Assembly (NCBI RefSeq): GCF_015594725.1
Contig: NZ_JADNRC010000010.1
Location: forward strand, 124,001-188,000
DNA length: 64,000 bases
Origin: Flavobacterium sp. ALJ2
GTDB lineage: Bacteria > Bacteroidota > Bacteroidia > Flavobacteriales > Flavobacteriaceae
Direction: 5' to 3'
This document shows positions 52,473-60,586 of the stretch, piece by piece. Position 1 is the first letter of the stretch, and each line of letters begins with the position of its first letter. A model generated the notes under the pieces. It was given only the letters and a program-made list of their open reading frames with translations, searched no databases and was not told the DNA's origin. Position numbers and translations under genes: made by a program.

Positions 52473-52856
52473 TTACAAACGATCTTTTACATATTCAATC
52501 TTCGTTTTTCCGTGTGCCTTTGGTTTTCCATCTTCCCCTAAATTAACCATTGTAATAGTGTCTATTGTAATAATGGTTTCTCGAGTCATCATGTTTCTTA
52601 CTTCACTTTTCAACACTAGTGAAGTGTGCCCGAATTTAACAACATCAATTCCAATTTCTACAATGTCCCCTTGTCTTGCCGAACTTTTAAAATTAATTTC
52701 CGACATATGTTTGGTTACTACTCTATAGTTTTCTAACTGAATAATTGTATACAAAGCCAACTCTTCGTCTATCCATGCCAGTAATTGTCCCCCAAATAAA
52801 GTCCCATTCGGATTTAAATCTTCGGGTTTGACCCATTTTCGAGTATGAAATTTCAT
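52473..52856 (-). CDS. acyl-CoA thioesterase (hotdog fold)
   Basis: A 127-aa single-hotdog thioesterase of the YciA/BFIT-like group. The family segment PNGTLFGGQLLAWIDEELAL is at about 16-35 with the catalytic Asp, followed by INFKSSARQGDIVEIG and a basic tail. It hydrolyses acyl-CoA in the cytoplasm. An exact -7 box (TATTTTTG on the minus strand, 52884-52877) lies 21 nt upstream of its ATG. Confidence 0.88.
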   Translation of the reverse strand: MKFHTRKWVKPEDLNPNGTLFGGQLLAWIDEELALYTIIQLENYRVVTKHMSEINFKSSARQGDIVEIGIDVVKFGHTSLVLKSEVRNMMTRETIITIDTITMVNLGEDGKPKAHGKTKIEYVKDRL

Positions 52857-52926
52857 AATTGTTAATTTAATAGTAACAAAAATAACATTTTAGTATCATT
52901 ATTTTTTTTAATTTTAGAATAAAAAC

Positions 52927-53340
52927 ATGAGCCAGCGAGATACTATTTTACAAGAATTCCGAGGACCAACTTTAGGCACTGTAAATGCTCAATCTTCTGC
53001 AGATGAATTATTTCAAAACGAAGTACTTCGGCCGATTTTAAAACTCCAAAATGATTTATTAGTTGCTGTTTTTATAAATTATGTCAATAAAAACAAAACT
53101 GATTTTTATTCCTATACCGTTGAAAAGAAACTTTCGGTAATTGAAAATGCTATTCAAAAAGATATTAAATTCCGAAATTCACTAAAAGGTATGGTAATCG
53201 CTCTTTTTACTTTGGATGAATATCAATCTTATATTCTAAATTCTTCGAGCTTAAATAAAAGAATGATGAATTTGGTAATTGAAAGACTTAAAAATCAAGT
53301 ACAATTATTTGAATTAGAATCAAATAATGGCTCAATTTAA
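52927..53340 (+). CDS. conserved protein of unknown function, 137 aa
   Basis: A soluble, mostly helical protein: QNEVLRPILKLQNDLLVAVF, then KFRNSLKGMVIALFTLDEYQ, then LNKRMMNLVIERLKNQ. I recognise the pattern as a conserved Flavobacteriia family, sometimes labelled glyoxalase, although no VOC metal ligands are visible here. The function is unknown. It is monocistronic with a strong terminator after the stop. Confidence 0.65.
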   Translation: MSQRDTILQEFRGPTLGTVNAQSSADELFQNEVLRPILKLQNDLLVAVFINYVNKNKTDFYSYTVEKKLSVIENAIQKDIKFRNSLKGMVIALFTLDEYQSYILNSSSLNKRMMNLVIERLKNQVQLFELESNNGSI

Positions 53341-53367
53341 AATTAGATTGCAATTTTTTCAAGACAT

Positions 53368-53403
53368 AAAAAAACCAGTGATCTTAACTTCACTGGTTTT
53401 TTT
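53368..53403. terminator. bidirectional terminator
   Basis: An A-tract and ACCAGTGA pair with TCACTGGT and a T-tract around an 8-nt loop, between the convergent 52927 and GH3 genes. Confidence 0.85.
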
Positions 53404-53454
53404 AACTAAATTATGCGTTTTGTTTTAAGCTCTTAATATGCTCATTTACATATG

Positions 53455-55767
53455 TTATTCTTTCTTATATGTGTTGGTTCTGGCATCTTTTATAACCCCA
53501 TTCCAATTTAACCCATAAGCAAAATCATAACTATTTCCTTCGCTATCCTTATGTGGAACCATATCGAAGGGAACGTCTTCGAATTGTTTTTCAACTGTTT
53601 CCATATTGGCTGGCATCTGAACTGGCAACAAACCTGATGGTTCTGTTTTTCCAGATATAATATCCAGAACTGCCTGTGCTGATACTCCGAAATTTAAAAC
53701 AATTCCATCAACTTGGCTCTCAAACTCTCTAAAAATCATTGGTTTTGAAGCTGTTACTGAAACTATAACTGGTTTATCTCCCATCATGTCCTTTGTATCT
53801 AAGATAGTTCTCAAATCCATTGTATTTGCAGCGGTAACAGTTTTATTTTTATATGTTCTATCTGTAATGGTTGGATCAATAACCTGATCTCCAGCAGCTA
53901 TACTTTTGGCTCTTGCTTCTGTGGCTGTATAAGTACCATATTGTAAAGAAATCGGCACATAACCATTACTACCATTGGTTCTATCTTTTAAATCATAACC
54001 ATCTTCTAAACTTTTTGGACTTGTTACAAAAACAATTGCAAAATCTGCTTTTGATGGTTCGTCTGTAACATTATAGTATTTTTCTACTAATTCTAAATTA
54101 ACTGGGTATTCTAATTTTGGTGTACTTCCTACTCCCCACCAATCTTTAGTCGAAGCAGTGTAAATTTTAGGAATAAAAACTGTTTTCTTTTCTTTTAATG
54201 GAAGAATTGATGCTTTATTTTTTAATAATACAATCGATTTCAATTGAGCGTCATACCCTGCTTCCATAAATTTTGAATTCCCAACAACTTCTTTTGTTTC
54301 GGCTATATTAAGATATGGATTTTCAAAAAGCCCCACTCTAAAAATATTCTTTAACAATCGAACTGCTGATCTTTCAAAACGGGCTCTCATAAATGATTCT
54401 CCATATTCTTTAACTCCTATTTCATAAGCAGCTAAAACTGGTTTTTTATCATTATTACCTCCAAATTGATCTACTCCTGCAATGATCGCTTTATAATGTC
54501 TGTCGACAATCGAAAGATTTTCTACTCCCCATGGCTTTCCTGCAAAAACATTTGGAGTTTTTCCCTCATCGCCTGTAATTAACCAATCGGTACAAACTAC
54601 TCCGTCGTAACCATATTTATCTCTTAATAAATCAGTAATAATATATTTGCTATACCCATTAGCAACGTTTTCATTATATTTTTTATCCTGATCAAAAGTA
54701 ATTGTGTAATATGGCATCACTGCTGATGCTTTGCTAGTTTTCCCTTTTAATTTAAATGCTCCATTAACAAAAGGATCTATATGCTGTTGCAAATTATTTC
54801 CTGGATATACAGCAAATTTTCCATATGCCCAATGTCCATCACGTCCACCTTCTTCGGCTCCACCGCTCGGCCAGTGCTTTACCATGGCATTCACACTTTT
54901 ATATCCCCATCCATCTTTTATTTCATCTTTGCCATAAGAGGTTTGAAATCCATCAATATAAGCTCTCCCCATGTCTCTTGTTAATGATGGGCTTTCGCCA
55001 AATGTCATTGAAATTCTATACCATCTTGGTTCTGTTCCTAAATCTATTTGTGGCGACAAAGCTGTGGCAATTCCTAATGCTCGATATTCTTTGGCTGCAA
55101 TTTCACCAAACTGTTCTACTATTTTTGGATCAAATGTGGCTGCCATACCTAATCCATCTGGCCACATTGAGATTGTTCCTCCTGCTCCAGCATTAAACTC
55201 TGAAGTTACATTTGCTATATGTCGTGGATCGGTACTTGTATTACTTGGAATTCCTAAACCTATTCCTTCTACAAATGCCTGCATCTTATTGTTCCATAAA
55301 GCCGCTACTTCTGGACTTTCTACATTTGTAATTAAGACATGGCGTAAATTATCTTCTTGTAAAAATGCTTTTTGCTGGTCTGCCAAATCATACGCTTTTG
55401 CATTACTTTCTGGAAAAACCTTGCCGTTATATGTTCCTGAATTATATCCCGAAACTCCTGCTGGTAAGGATTGATGTCGACTATACAACATCAATCCTGC
55501 AATTTGTTCTACCGACATTTTTGATGCCAAATCTTTGGCGCGCTCATCTGCCGGAAGTCTCCAATCTTCGTATTTATCTAGTTTTCCGTTTTTATTTAAA
55601 TCTTTAAATTTTTTTCCATTTATGGTTAAAATTTTCACTCCAGATTCTGGTGAATATCCAAGATCTGCTCCTTTATTATTTTTAACAATGGTAAAATTTT
55701 CCTGCTGAGCATGCATCGTAACACTTAAAAAGAAAGCGAAACTGATAGTTATGACTATTTTTTTCAT
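53455..55767 (-). CDS. glycoside hydrolase family 3 protein (beta-glucosidase-like)
   Basis: A 770-aa exported GH3 enzyme (signal peptide to about MHAQ). After an EF-hand-like DLNKNGKLDKYEDW calcium-type loop, the (beta/alpha)8 domain follows, with the nucleophile Asp in DGVVCTDWLI and the WPSGGAEEGGRDGHWAYGKF segment. The GH3 C-terminal alpha/beta sandwich ends in GLLPVQMPANMETVE. Such enzymes cut beta-linked glucosides or xylosides from oligosaccharide ends in the periplasm. It is the second gene of an operon with the TonB-dependent receptor, 10 nt after that gene's stop. The substrate is not predictable. Confidence 0.92.
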   Translation of the reverse strand: MKKIVITISFAFFLSVTMHAQQENFTIVKNNKGADLGYSPESGVKILTINGKKFKDLNKNGKLDKYEDWRLPADERAKDLASKMSVEQIAGLMLYSRHQSLPAGVSGYNSGTYNGKVFPESNAKAYDLADQQKAFLQEDNLRHVLITNVESPEVAALWNNKMQAFVEGIGLGIPSNTSTDPRHIANVTSEFNAGAGGTISMWPDGLGMAATFDPKIVEQFGEIAAKEYRALGIATALSPQIDLGTEPRWYRISMTFGESPSLTRDMGRAYIDGFQTSYGKDEIKDGWGYKSVNAMVKHWPSGGAEEGGRDGHWAYGKFAVYPGNNLQQHIDPFVNGAFKLKGKTSKASAVMPYYTITFDQDKKYNENVANGYSKYIITDLLRDKYGYDGVVCTDWLITGDEGKTPNVFAGKPWGVENLSIVDRHYKAIIAGVDQFGGNNDKKPVLAAYEIGVKEYGESFMRARFERSAVRLLKNIFRVGLFENPYLNIAETKEVVGNSKFMEAGYDAQLKSIVLLKNKASILPLKEKKTVFIPKIYTASTKDWWGVGSTPKLEYPVNLELVEKYYNVTDEPSKADFAIVFVTSPKSLEDGYDLKDRTNGSNGYVPISLQYGTYTATEARAKSIAAGDQVIDPTITDRTYKNKTVTAANTMDLRTILDTKDMMGDKPVIVSVTASKPMIFREFESQVDGIVLNFGVSAQAVLDIISGKTEPSGLLPVQMPANMETVEKQFEDVPFDMVPHKDSEGNSYDFAYGLNWNGVIKDARTNTYKKE

Positions 55768-55777
55768 TTATATACTT

Positions 55778-58030
55778 TTAAAATCTGAAATTTAAAGATG
55801 CTTCTAATGTAAATGGTCGAATGTATGATCCTACCAATAACTTGTCGTAATAAGGTGTAGCATCTGTAATTAATTCAGCTCCGTTTATTGTTCCTTTAGC
55901 TCCGGTTTGATTTAAGAAGTTTACTGCTGTAAGTCCAATATCAAAATGATTATTAATTTTATAATTTACTCCTCCAAATGTTTCCCATCTTGGCGCAAAG
56001 TATAAAGCATTTGTTTGATTTGCATATTGCTTACTGAAATAACGGAAGCTTGCCCATACTTTGAAATCTTTATAGGTATAACTTGGATCAATTTCCATCA
56101 ATACTTTTGATATTTCTAAAACATTTTTGTCATTATATGAATAATTATTTCCAAAAGCTGAAAAATCATAATTTTTATAAACTGGATCCTGAAAAGTTAC
56201 CAAATAATGTAGATTAAATCCTTTAAATGGTGTTGCTACAATATCGGTAGTCCAACCCAAGGTCTGAATGTCATAAAAAACTGTTGCTACTTCTGACTGG
56301 CTTGAATTTGTAGGATTTACTAAATTTAATCTTGCTTGATAATTATTTCTTGTTAAATAGGTCGCCTGTGAAACAATGCTAAATTTTTCTTGATTAAAAT
56401 ATACTCCAAATGCTCCCAATGGACTTTTTGTTTTTGCAAGATTAGGCTCTGCTGCTCCTGAATAACTTTCTAATTGTCCATTCTTTTCGGTATAAGTAAA
56501 ATCAGCTAAGATTCCTGCGCTTTTTATTACTTTATAAACCGCATTTACAGATCCTCCTAAATGAAACCAATTATTATCAAAATATGTTTTCTGACTTGGA
56601 TCAAATACAACATTCGGTGTTCTTGGTGTTTGATAATAATCTCCTTTTAATTTATGATATCTTAAATTTACACCATAAGCTAAAGTAAGACGATCTGAAA
56701 TCGTCCAGTTATCTGAAAAATAAGCCGATAATTTATTCTCAAAACCATTATGATACTCTCCTCCTATATTATAGTTGTAAAACCCACTTGCATCTGTATT
56801 TGCATTACCTCCTACCGTATTGCGAACTAATTTATCTGGGTTAGCACTTACACTCTGATTAAAAAACGAACGGTTTGATGTAAACTCATCTACATTATAA
56901 TAATATTCCATTAATCCAAATCTCCACTTGTGATTATCAACATTCTTTTTTATTTCAAAACGGGATAAAAAAGTAGTTGTTGGTGCTCCATCTGTGTACA
57001 TTACAAGCATTGAATTCACATTGCCTACGTATGGCTGCCCAGATGCTTGGTAAGTAAAATTATCAGCTGTTGTTGCTTCAAAAATACTTAATGGTATTGC
57101 TACTAATTGCGATGCTTTGGCATAACGAAAACGTGTCGTAAAATTAAACTTCCAATCATTTGCTAAGTCATAATTCCCTAGTAAATCAAATGTATGTGAG
57201 GTTGATGCTGCATCACTTCCTCCCATATCTGCTTTTTTTGACTGTCCTGTAAGTATGTCTTTAAACATGAAAGTTCCATCATTTACAATATAAGAGTCTC
57301 TTCCAATTCTAAAACCATTGTACTCCTCTACTTTTCCTCCTTCTTTATATTCAAAAACAGCATAATTACTTAAAGAGGCAGAGTTGGCATATTTATACAA
57401 AAAGCTAATTTCGCCTTTTCCATTGTTAAATTTCTTAGTTACTCCTGCTCGATAAATTTGTGTCCTATCTGAATAGTTAGCAAATTTCAAATCAAATGAA
57501 TTCGGATCAAAATTGGCATAAGCACCCATTGTATAAGACCAACCTTTACTTAATGGCCCTGTAACATTTAAATCTCCTTTCATCCATCCGAAACTTGATC
57601 CCGAAAAATTACCATTTATTTCTAATTTATCTGTACCTAATTTCGTGTAAGAATTAACTGTGAATCCTAAATCACCCGTTGTAATTGCTGCTTCCCCAAT
57701 TTTCAACAAACCTGTTCTTCCTAAACTCTTACTTTGTCTCCATGTTCTGTTTGGTAACTCCGGCCAGAAATAATATACCACTGGTAAATCATTTTCTTGA
57801 ATAGTAATTCCTCCTACAGTTGATGGTAATCCAATATTTACATCACGCGGTCCCGTATTATTTGCCGCATTAAGCATCACATTTCTGTTTTTCTCTTCCT
57901 TAGTGTCGGTTTCTACAATTTTTGTTTTTGTGGTATCTGTTGCTTTTCGTGACTTTTTTTCCTCTTGTGAAATCCCTTCAAAAGCGGGAAAAATAGTCAT
58001 GCAAATCGCTGAAATAAGTATTCTTTTCAT
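55778..58030 (-). CDS. TonB-dependent outer membrane receptor
   Basis: A 750-aa outer-membrane protein with a signal peptide (to about GISQ), a short charged Lys/Glu/Thr linker and a plug-like region (DVNIGLPSTVGGITIQENDL). The beta-barrel contains many aromatic-alternating strands and ends in the terminal strand FTLEASLNFRF. Unlike the SusC protein at 4033 it lacks the carboxypeptidase-regulatory domain and has no SusD partner. It should import the glycoside or its products handled by the GH3 enzyme encoded downstream. It is divergent from the Nudix-type regulator, which probably controls it. Confidence 0.87.
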   Translation of the reverse strand: MKRILISAICMTIFPAFEGISQEEKKSRKATDTTKTKIVETDTKEEKNRNVMLNAANNTGPRDVNIGLPSTVGGITIQENDLPVVYYFWPELPNRTWRQSKSLGRTGLLKIGEAAITTGDLGFTVNSYTKLGTDKLEINGNFSGSSFGWMKGDLNVTGPLSKGWSYTMGAYANFDPNSFDLKFANYSDRTQIYRAGVTKKFNNGKGEISFLYKYANSASLSNYAVFEYKEGGKVEEYNGFRIGRDSYIVNDGTFMFKDILTGQSKKADMGGSDAASTSHTFDLLGNYDLANDWKFNFTTRFRYAKASQLVAIPLSIFEATTADNFTYQASGQPYVGNVNSMLVMYTDGAPTTTFLSRFEIKKNVDNHKWRFGLMEYYYNVDEFTSNRSFFNQSVSANPDKLVRNTVGGNANTDASGFYNYNIGGEYHNGFENKLSAYFSDNWTISDRLTLAYGVNLRYHKLKGDYYQTPRTPNVVFDPSQKTYFDNNWFHLGGSVNAVYKVIKSAGILADFTYTEKNGQLESYSGAAEPNLAKTKSPLGAFGVYFNQEKFSIVSQATYLTRNNYQARLNLVNPTNSSQSEVATVFYDIQTLGWTTDIVATPFKGFNLHYLVTFQDPVYKNYDFSAFGNNYSYNDKNVLEISKVLMEIDPSYTYKDFKVWASFRYFSKQYANQTNALYFAPRWETFGGVNYKINNHFDIGLTAVNFLNQTGAKGTINGAELITDATPYYDKLLVGSYIRPFTLEASLNFRF

Positions 58031-58067
58031 AAGTAATCTGGTTAATTGAATAAGGGATTAAATTTTC

Positions 58068-58088
58068 ATTGCTTCATTAGGAAGCAAT
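58068..58088. promoter_or_regulatory. hairpin/operator-like palindrome in receptor leader
   Basis: ATTGCTTC (58068-58075), ATTAG and GAAGCAAT (58081-58088) form a perfect 8-bp inverted repeat about 38 nt upstream of the receptor ATG on its strand. It could be a protein-binding site or an RNA hairpin in the leader. The remaining gap to 58328 is AT-rich; I see no clear promoter pair for the receptor. Confidence 0.4.
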
Positions 58089-58328
58089 ATTAATTAGATT
58101 TTTTAATATTAACAAACAAATGAAAGAAAAATTACATAAATCAATTTTTTAACAACGAATAAATCGCATATAACTAACAAACAACAACTATTACTATATT
58201 TTAAAACTCTAATAAAAAAGCACTATCACGATTGCGTTAAGCCTTATAAACAGTGGGAGAAAGCTTTAATACATAATTTTTATTGATATAAAAATCTGAC
58301 AAAAAATAATATAAAGAAAGTTTAAAAA

Positions 58329-58359
58329 TTGATATATGAATATCAAAAGAGTAAATTTG
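58329..58359 (+). promoter_or_regulatory. promoter of NrtR-like regulator with overlapping palindrome
   Basis: TTG (58329-58331), a 20-nt spacer and TAAATTTG (58352-58359) match the consensus. The -33 element is the first half of a perfect inverted repeat, TTGATAT-ATGA-ATATCAA (58329-58346). A repressor bound there would block RNA polymerase, so this is a good candidate operator for autoregulation. The transcript leader would be only about 10 nt. Confidence 0.65.
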
Positions 58360-58375
58360 GCCGTAATTATATTCT

Positions 58376-59122
58376 ATGGAGTTTAAAAAAATACTAGAAA
58401 GTGATTCTGAAGTGTCATGGGAAAAATATGTTCCCACACTATCTATTGATTGTGCCATTTTTAGTTTTAAAGATTCTTCTCTTCAAGTGCTCACTATTAA
58501 AATGAAAGATCAAGACTCTTTTGGCCTCCCTGGCGGCTATGTGCAAAAAGACGAAAACATTGATGATGCCGCTGTTCGTATTTTAAAAAACAGGACGGGT
58601 ACCGAAAATATCTATTTGCAACAATTTTATACTTTTGGTAATTTAAACCGTTCTGAAGGTATTTTTAAAGATTATGATGATAATCTATGGAACAAACAAC
58701 GATTTATCTCTATAGGGTATTATGCTTTTGCTGAACATTCTAAAGTAAATCTAGATATAGACGACATTTCAACTGCCTGTGAATGGAAACCTATTGATGA
58801 TCTACCTCCATTTATGATGGATCACAGAGAAATTTTAGACAAAGCTCTTCTTACGCTACGAAAACAATTAAGCAATCACCCGATTGGATACAATCTGCTT
58901 CCTGAAAAATTTACTATGCCTGAGCTTCAAAAATTATATGAAATTATTTTGGATAAAAAACTTAATCGTGGTAACTTTTATAGAAAAATATTACGCTACG
59001 ATATCTTAATCAAATTAGATGAATCACGCAAAGGTGGTGCTCATAAAGCTCCTGATTTATATAGTTTTAATTTAGAAGAATACAATAATGCTCTTAAAGA
59101 AGGTTTTAAAGGAAGTTGGTAG
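58376..59122 (+). CDS. NrtR/AraR-like Nudix-domain transcriptional regulator
   Basis: A 248-aa protein with an N-terminal Nudix fold and a C-terminal winged helix (NLLPEKFTMPELQKLYEIIL, GNFYRKILRYDILIKL). The Nudix box starts normally (G-x5-E-x7-R in GGYVQKDENIDDAAVR) but its catalytic acidic residues are lost: ILKNRTG stands where E-x-x-E-E-x-G is expected. The domain should therefore bind, not hydrolyse, its ligand. NrtR senses ADP-ribose; Bacteroidota relatives such as AraR sense sugars. Divergent orientation from a receptor/GH3 operon suggests a sugar sensor controlling that operon. Confidence 0.85.
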   Translation: MEFKKILESDSEVSWEKYVPTLSIDCAIFSFKDSSLQVLTIKMKDQDSFGLPGGYVQKDENIDDAAVRILKNRTGTENIYLQQFYTFGNLNRSEGIFKDYDDNLWNKQRFISIGYYAFAEHSKVNLDIDDISTACEWKPIDDLPPFMMDHREILDKALLTLRKQLSNHPIGYNLLPEKFTMPELQKLYEIILDKKLNRGNFYRKILRYDILIKLDESRKGGAHKAPDLYSFNLEEYNNALKEGFKGSW

Positions 59123-59441
59123 CTTTTACAAAAATTTTATGAAGACTAACGTTCAAAGTTTATTACTCGACAGAAAAAAATGCTAAGGGTTTTAAAGTAA
59201 TCTCTTACTCTGACTAAAAAAGTTATTCATGGTGTCATTGGGAGATTTATTCGTTTTATACTTCTACTAAACAGCTATTGAAACTAACATCCAGAACTAC
59301 ATAAATTAACTATAAAGTAGGCAGTCCCGATAGCTATCTGGGAGATTACGCTAGTTTCAATAAAAATTATACTCGATGGTAAAAACAGATGGAAACTTCA
59401 GTTCCTTTGCATCTAATGAGACTTAGTGTCTTTATTAAGCC
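59123..59441. other. gap with imperfect CCGATAGCTATCGG palindrome
   Basis: A third copy of the palindrome, TCCCGATAGCTATCTGGGA, lies at 59325-59343 with one extra T in the right arm. I see no gene. Some AT-rich sequence before it might be decayed coding DNA, but no family is recognisable. Confidence 0.45.
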
Positions 59442-59816
59442 TTATTTTTTATTATCTCCAATAAAATTGAGACTCAAATTAATCAAAACTGCTTTAGAAA
59501 TTCGTATGATTGGAACTTGCATTCCTAAGCAAATAATCATGAAAATTGGTATCAGAATTTTTAATGACAATCCATACATTGTATTTAATGCAATGACTAA
59601 AAGAATCAAGTGAACTACAATTATAAGTATTATTGGATATTTAATCCATAATGCTGCTGAATAAAAATTAGGTTCTATCTTAAAATCCTGATTACAGTGT
59701 GAGCAATTTATATTCATTTTACGGATCTCTTTCACTACAAAAAGTCCTTGGTTAGTAAATAAATTACCCCTATAACATTTGGGGCATTTAAGTTTAAAAA
59801 TATTATATAACTTCAT
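59442..59816 (-). CDS. DUF983 zinc-ribbon membrane protein
   Basis: A 124-aa protein with an N-terminal zinc ribbon (CPKCYRGNLF and CSHCNQDF, two CxxC pairs), the EPNFYSAALWIKYPI segment typical of DUF983 and two membrane spans (about 58-79 and 84-103). The function is unknown. It stands alone between two gene-poor stretches. Confidence 0.87.
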   Translation of the reverse strand: MKLYNIFKLKCPKCYRGNLFTNQGLFVVKEIRKMNINCSHCNQDFKIEPNFYSAALWIKYPIILIIVVHLILLVIALNTMYGLSLKILIPIFMIICLGMQVPIIRISKAVLINLSLNFIGDNKK

Positions 59817-60586
59817 TCTTGTTTTTATAATTATTAGGCATTTATTAGCTAAAAAAACCTATAAATAATCTCTATATTAATTTTAATCATTGTTTTTAAT
59901 TACCAGAAACACCTAGTAATAATTTTTATTTTATGGATTTATAATGTCTAGAATCTATAATGCTTAAAATATATTCTTTAGCAATTTATGAAAGTGGTTA
60001 AATTTGTTTCGTTAAAAATTCACTGCCAATACTGAGGTATTTTGTTATTTTGCTTTTATGTTTTAAAAAAACTGTTCCAATAACTTTCAGAACTGATTTA
60101 CAAAACTTCAAAAGGTTTTTTTAAAATCTGAAACTATAATAACAACTGTAAATTTCAAAATTATTTTCGCAAAATACGATTTTTTTTTAATTTATAAGTA
60201 ACAAAACTCTGAGGGATTTTAATTGAGGGAGAATAAAAATGCATGAAATTTAAATCTATATGCAAAAATCATCAATTGATTTCTTTTCAATGTTTCTATT
60301 TATAGCGGAATGACAAAGCAGTTTCCCTATGGATTTATTGAAAACAAAACCAATTCTACAGGGTTTGAATTGTGATTCAACTGAGTTATATTGCTGTTTT
60401 TTAGCACGCTGAAAAAGCTGATTTATTTATCAAATAGGTAATGAAACCAACTACTATTATACAGAAAGACTAAAATCGGATGTAAATGACAACCTATTAT
60501 GAATAAATCTCTGACTAAAACATAAAATTAATTTCGACTTATTCCTATTCAATCTAATAATCAAACAACTACCGATTATAAATTAA
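59817..60586. other. 770-bp stretch without recognised gene
   Basis: This is the longest non-coding stretch of the window. It has many stops in all frames, poly-A/T runs and no convincing promoter, terminator, RNA or repeat shared with other regions. It may be decayed DNA next to the surface-polysaccharide gene, but I cannot name any remnant. Confidence 0.4.

Noticed and set aside
54971..55474. 167-codon plus-strand frame inside the GH3 gene
   Set aside because: It is antisense to a well-supported GH3 enzyme, and its product has no recognisable pattern; a shadow of codon bias.
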